From: Christensenella sp. UBA4636
Lineage (GTDB): Bacteria > Bacillota > Clostridia > Christensenellales > Borkfalkiaceae
Length of the DNA: 52,981 nt
Assembly: GCA_002405915.1 (NCBI GenBank)
Contig: DHMS01000040.1
Span: 2,667 to 55,647, forward strand
Direction: 5' to 3'
Part shown: piece by piece, positions 50,016 through 52,981 of the stretch
How positions within the stretch are numbered: position 1 is the first letter of the stretch
How the letters are laid out: the number at the start of each line of letters is the position of its first letter
The notes under the pieces: model-generated
What the model was told of the DNA's origin: nothing
Databases searched by the model: none
The model's input: the letters and a program-made list of their open reading frames with translations, nothing else
Program-made: the position numbers and the translations under genes

Positions 50016-50102
50016 CATAAAAACACAAACATATATTATAATATCGCAAAAAGGTATTAAAGCCGACCGAAAAATCAAGTGACGATTTGAGGCGGTTTTT
50101 TC

Positions 50103-50131
50103 TTGCAATTTTTGCGGCGGTAGAGTATAAT
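50103..50131 (+). promoter_or_regulatory. Sigma-A promoter for fumC
   Basis: TTGCAA (50103-50108), 17 nt, TATAAT (50126-50131), 39 nt before the start codon. Confidence 0.8.
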
Positions 50132-50170
50132 CATATATGAAGTTTCAAACATTTTAAAGGAAACGGAAAA

Positions 50171-51541
50171 ATGGAATTCAGGATAGAAAAAGATTCTTTG
50201 GGCGAGGTAAAAGTGCCTTGCGACAAATACTGGGGCGCGCAGACTGAGAGGAGCCGTAATAACTTTAAATTCGACGGCGAAAAAATGCCGCTCGATATAG
50301 TTCACGCGTTCGGCGTTATTAAGGAAGCCGCGGCAAAAGCCAACGCCGCCTTGCGACCCGAAAAAATGACGGAAGAAAAACTTTTGTATATCGTGGCGGC
50401 GGCAAATGAAGTTGCAAGCGGCAAGCTTGACGAGCATTTTCCGCTCGTTATCTTTCAGACGGGGAGCGGCACGCAGTCCAACATGAACGCTAACGAAGTA
50501 ATCGCGAACCGCGGAAACCTTTTGGCAGGCAAACGACTTTTGCACCCGAACGACGACGTAAATATGTCGCAAAGTTCGAACGATACTTTCCCGACGGCGA
50601 TGAACGTAGCGGCGGTTTTAAAGGTCGAAAAAGAACTAAAACCTGCGATTAACGAAGTTATAGAGGCACTTCTTGCAATTGAGAAGAAGTACGCGAACGT
50701 GATAAAATGCGGCAGAACGCACCTTCAGGACGCGGTGCCGATGACGTTCGGACAGGAAGTGAGCGGTTGGAGAGCAAGCCTTGAAGAGGACAAAAAACTT
50801 ATACTTTCCGCGATAGATTCCCTTCGCCCGCTCGCGCTCGGCGGCACAGCCGTAGGCACCGGGCTTAACGCGCCGAAAGGCTTCGGCGAAAAATGCGCGG
50901 AGATAATTTCCGAAACGACGGGCAGCAAATTCACCTCGGCGGAAAACAAATATCACGCGCTTTCCTCTAAGGGCGAATTCGTTGCTGCGCACGGCGCGCT
51001 CAAAGCGTTAGCCGCAGACCTAATAAAAATCGCAAACGATATCCGCTGGCTCGCTTCGGGACCGCGCCTCGGTTTAGGCGAAATCACTATTCCGGCGAAC
51101 GAACCCGGCTCGTCGATAATGCCGGGCAAAGTCAACCCCACTCAATGCGAATCGGTCACGATGGTTTGCGCGCAAGTTTTTGCGAACGACGCGGCGGTTT
51201 CGTTCGGGGCTTCGCAAGGCAACTTCGAACTCAACGTTTACATGCCGCTCATCGCTTCGGCGTTTCTGCGTTCCGTTTCGCTCCTTGCCCACTCGTTAAA
51301 AAACTTTACCGTCCACTGCGTTTCGGGCTTAACGGCAAACGAGGACAAGATGCGTGAAAACGTCGAAAACTCACTCATGCTCGCAACCGCTTTGAACCCC
51401 GTTATCGGTTACGAAAAAGCGGCAAAGACCGTTCAGCTTGCGTTCAAGGAAAACCTAACCTTAAAGGAAGCCGCCGTCAAGCTCGGATTTTTGACGGAAG
51501 AAGAGTTCGACAAGTCGGTAGACCCGTCGAAAATGGTGTGA
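50171..51541 (+). CDS. fumC: Fumarate hydratase, class II
   Basis: This cofactor-free, oxygen-stable enzyme interconverts fumarate and L-malate. The 456-aa protein has FQTGSGTQSNMNANEVIANR (about 97-116), SQSSNDTFPTAMNVAA (about 137-152), GRTHLQDAVPMTFGQE (about 184-199) and the superfamily signature GSSIMPGKVNPTQCE (about 316-330, catalytic Ser). Aspartase and argininosuccinate lyase are relatives, but TSN-like spacing and length fit fumarase. The start follows AAAGGAAACGG. The malic enzyme gene starts 71 nt after its stop, so the pair probably takes fumarate through malate to pyruvate. Confidence 0.95.
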   Translation: MEFRIEKDSLGEVKVPCDKYWGAQTERSRNNFKFDGEKMPLDIVHAFGVIKEAAAKANAALRPEKMTEEKLLYIVAAANEVASGKLDEHFPLVIFQTGSGTQSNMNANEVIANRGNLLAGKRLLHPNDDVNMSQSSNDTFPTAMNVAAVLKVEKELKPAINEVIEALLAIEKKYANVIKCGRTHLQDAVPMTFGQEVSGWRASLEEDKKLILSAIDSLRPLALGGTAVGTGLNAPKGFGEKCAEIISETTGSKFTSAENKYHALSSKGEFVAAHGALKALAADLIKIANDIRWLASGPRLGLGEITIPANEPGSSIMPGKVNPTQCESVTMVCAQVFANDAAVSFGASQGNFELNVYMPLIASAFLRSVSLLAHSLKNFTVHCVSGLTANEDKMRENVENSLMLATALNPVIGYEKAAKTVQLAFKENLTLKEAAVKLGFLTEEEFDKSVDPSKMV

Positions 51542-51612
51542 GCTTTTTGCCTTTCTTAAACGCAAAAAAAACATTAAAACTTCAAAAAAATATACAGGAA
51601 ACGAATAAAAAA

Positions 51613-52800
51613 ATGGATATTAAACAAGAATCTTTGAAAAAACATTACGAATGGCAAGGCAAAATCGAAGTTATTTCCCGCGTGAAGATTGAAACGCGCG
51701 AGGATTTGGCACTTGCCTACACCCCGGGCGTTGCGGAAGCTTGCCTCGTGATAAAAGCAGACAAGGACAAATCTTACGACTTAACGCGCCGCAAAAACCT
51801 CGTTGCGGTCATCACGGACGGCACCGCCGTTTTGGGGCTCGGAGATATCGGCGGCTCGGCGGGTATGCCGGTTATGGAAGGAAAGTGCGCGCTCTTTAAA
51901 GAGTTTGCGGGCGTGGACGCATTCCCCTTGTGCGTGAATTCCAAAAGCGTGGACGAAATCGTCAACACGATTTACCTCATATCCGACAGCTTCGGCGGCA
52001 TAAACTTAGAGGACATCTCTGCGCCGAGGTGCTTTGAAATCGAGCAGAAGCTCAAAGAAAAATGCGACATTCCCGTGTTCCATGACGACCAACACGGCAC
52101 GGCAATCGTCGTTGCGGCTGCGCTTTTGAACGCGCTTAAAGTCGTGAAAAAGGATATAAGCAAAATAAAAGTCGTTATAAACGGCGCGGGAGCGGCGGGC
52201 ATTTCTATCGGCAAACATCTCTTGAACATGGGCGTTAAAAACCTTATTATGGTTGACAGAACGGGAATTATCGCGCGCGACGTTCCGACGGCGAACGAAG
52301 CGCATGCCGAGATTGCAAAACGCACTAACAACGAACTTTTGCACGGCGATTTAGCGATAGCAATGAAAGGCGCGGACGTTTTCATCGGCGTTTCAGCGCC
52401 GAATATCGTAAGCGAAGAAATGATAGCTTCGATGGCGAAAGACTCTATCGTGTTCCCGATGGCGAACCCCACGCCCGAGATTATGCCCGACAAGGCATTG
52501 AAAGCAGGCGCGCGCATAGTCGGCACGGGGCGTTCGGATTTTCCGAACCAGATAAACAACGTTCTTGCGTTCCCGGGTATTTTCCGCGGCGCGCTCGATT
52601 GCAGAGCAAAGTGCATTAACGAGGAAATGAAAGTCGCAACTTCCTTTGCGCTCGCCTCGCTTATTCCCGATGAAGAACTTTCGGACACCAACATTATCCC
52701 CTCCGCGCTCGACAAACGCGTTGCCCCCATTGTCGCAAAAGCCGTAATAAAAGCGGCAAAGGAAACGGGCGTTGCAAGGATTAAGCCCGACAAAGAGTAA
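51613..52800 (+). CDS. NAD(P)-dependent malic enzyme
   Basis: This enzyme decarboxylates L-malate to pyruvate, reducing NAD or NADP. The 395-aa protein shows the bacterial short malic enzyme pattern: YTPGVAEACL (catalytic Tyr, about 37-46), VITDGTAVLGLGDIGGSAGM (about 69-88), VFHDDQHGTAIV (metal Asp pair, about 156-167), the nucleotide site VINGAGAAGISIGKHLLNMG (about 192-211) and FPMANPTPEI. The start is set at 51613 (AGGAAACG upstream, slightly long spacing); a GTG overlapping the fumC stop adds 25 residues without family support. Cotranscribed with fumC. Cofactor choice cannot be settled by eye. Confidence 0.93.
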   Translation: MDIKQESLKKHYEWQGKIEVISRVKIETREDLALAYTPGVAEACLVIKADKDKSYDLTRRKNLVAVITDGTAVLGLGDIGGSAGMPVMEGKCALFKEFAGVDAFPLCVNSKSVDEIVNTIYLISDSFGGINLEDISAPRCFEIEQKLKEKCDIPVFHDDQHGTAIVVAAALLNALKVVKKDISKIKVVINGAGAAGISIGKHLLNMGVKNLIMVDRTGIIARDVPTANEAHAEIAKRTNNELLHGDLAIAMKGADVFIGVSAPNIVSEEMIASMAKDSIVFPMANPTPEIMPDKALKAGARIVGTGRSDFPNQINNVLAFPGIFRGALDCRAKCINEEMKVATSFALASLIPDEELSDTNIIPSALDKRVAPIVAKAVIKAAKETGVARIKPDKE

Positions 52801-52822
52801 AAATCGTATATAATTATATGAG

Positions 52823-52853
52823 AAAACGACCGCCTTTGACGGTCGTTTTTTAT
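52823..52853 (+). terminator. Terminator after malic enzyme gene
   Basis: AAAACGACCG, loop CCTTTGA, CGGTCGTTTT followed by TT. The remaining 128 nt to the window end hold no gene; a TATAAT at 52965-52970 could be part of a promoter for something beyond the window. Confidence 0.9.
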
Positions 52854-52981
52854 GCGACAAGAAAAAACTCTCCGTTGCTCATTCAAAACTTTATTTTTAG
52901 AAGTTTATGAAAATTTCAGCACAAACTCTATATATAAAAAAGCAGGGGCTTAAAATAAAGGTTCTATAATAAAAGTTGGGG

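Overview
The window looks like chromosome of a low-to-mid-GC Gram-positive anaerobe, most likely a gut-associated member of the Clostridia (Bacillota); I cannot name the genus. The reasons are strong AAGGAGG-type ribosome binding sites, consensus sigma-A promoters (TTGACA/17/TATAAT), secreted lipoproteins with lipoboxes but no outer-membrane systems, GHKL kinase/LytTR regulator pairs, an oxygen-sensitive Fe-S serine dehydratase, and repeated-domain surface proteins (LRR_5, InlB-type, Ig-like group 3). I saw no IS element, integrase, phage gene, tRNA, rRNA or CRISPR array.

1-10 kb is housekeeping, all on the minus strand. Transcription runs pgk-tpiA-gpmI-secG-rnr-smpB-DUF2188-ssrA, joining lower glycolysis, protein export, RNase R and trans-translation (SmpB and tmRNA together). 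Next to it are a Na/Pi cotransporter-family gene and a minD/minE-like pair.

10-35 kb is the accessory core. It holds two parallel loci, each headed by a LytTR response regulator overlapping a GHKL sensor kinase and followed by membrane-anchored sugar-cleaving enzymes. Locus A is RR1-HK1, then CBM lipoprotein, inverted-order GH3 with a zinc-ribbon insert, a 47-aa peptide and a 716-aa secreted protein. Locus B is RR2-HK2, then inverted-order GH3, a four-module CBM lipoprotein and a GH78 alpha-L-rhamnosidase. Between them lie the plus-strand L-serine dehydratase and a zinc/cadmium efflux operon (ArsR sensor, free-standing HMA chaperone, P1B ATPase) with ArsR-type operators. Together the loci suggest a cell-surface system that strips rhamnose and beta-linked sugars from glycosides under peptide- or glycan-responsive control; that is inference.

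35-53 kb holds a candidate structured RNA, an M18 aminopeptidase, an EF-G-like GTPase overlapping a 1-phosphofructokinase-type gene, a decayed patch (33-bp minisatellite, CBM fragment, frameshifted Sel1 gene), mscL-mscS, argS, ychF, a 971-aa BspA-like LRR lipoprotein, and fumC followed by an NAD malic enzyme.

The least explained DNA is intergenic: (i) a 15-bp motif CCTATAAGTCGATTA present eight times; (ii) a 75-nt two-copy element built on it; (iii) a composite repeat (hairpin array with GATAT linkers, TTTCAAY heptads and a REP-like palindrome with 51 identical nt) whose inverted copies flank the TCS2-M18 segment; and (iv) a 33-bp minisatellite.
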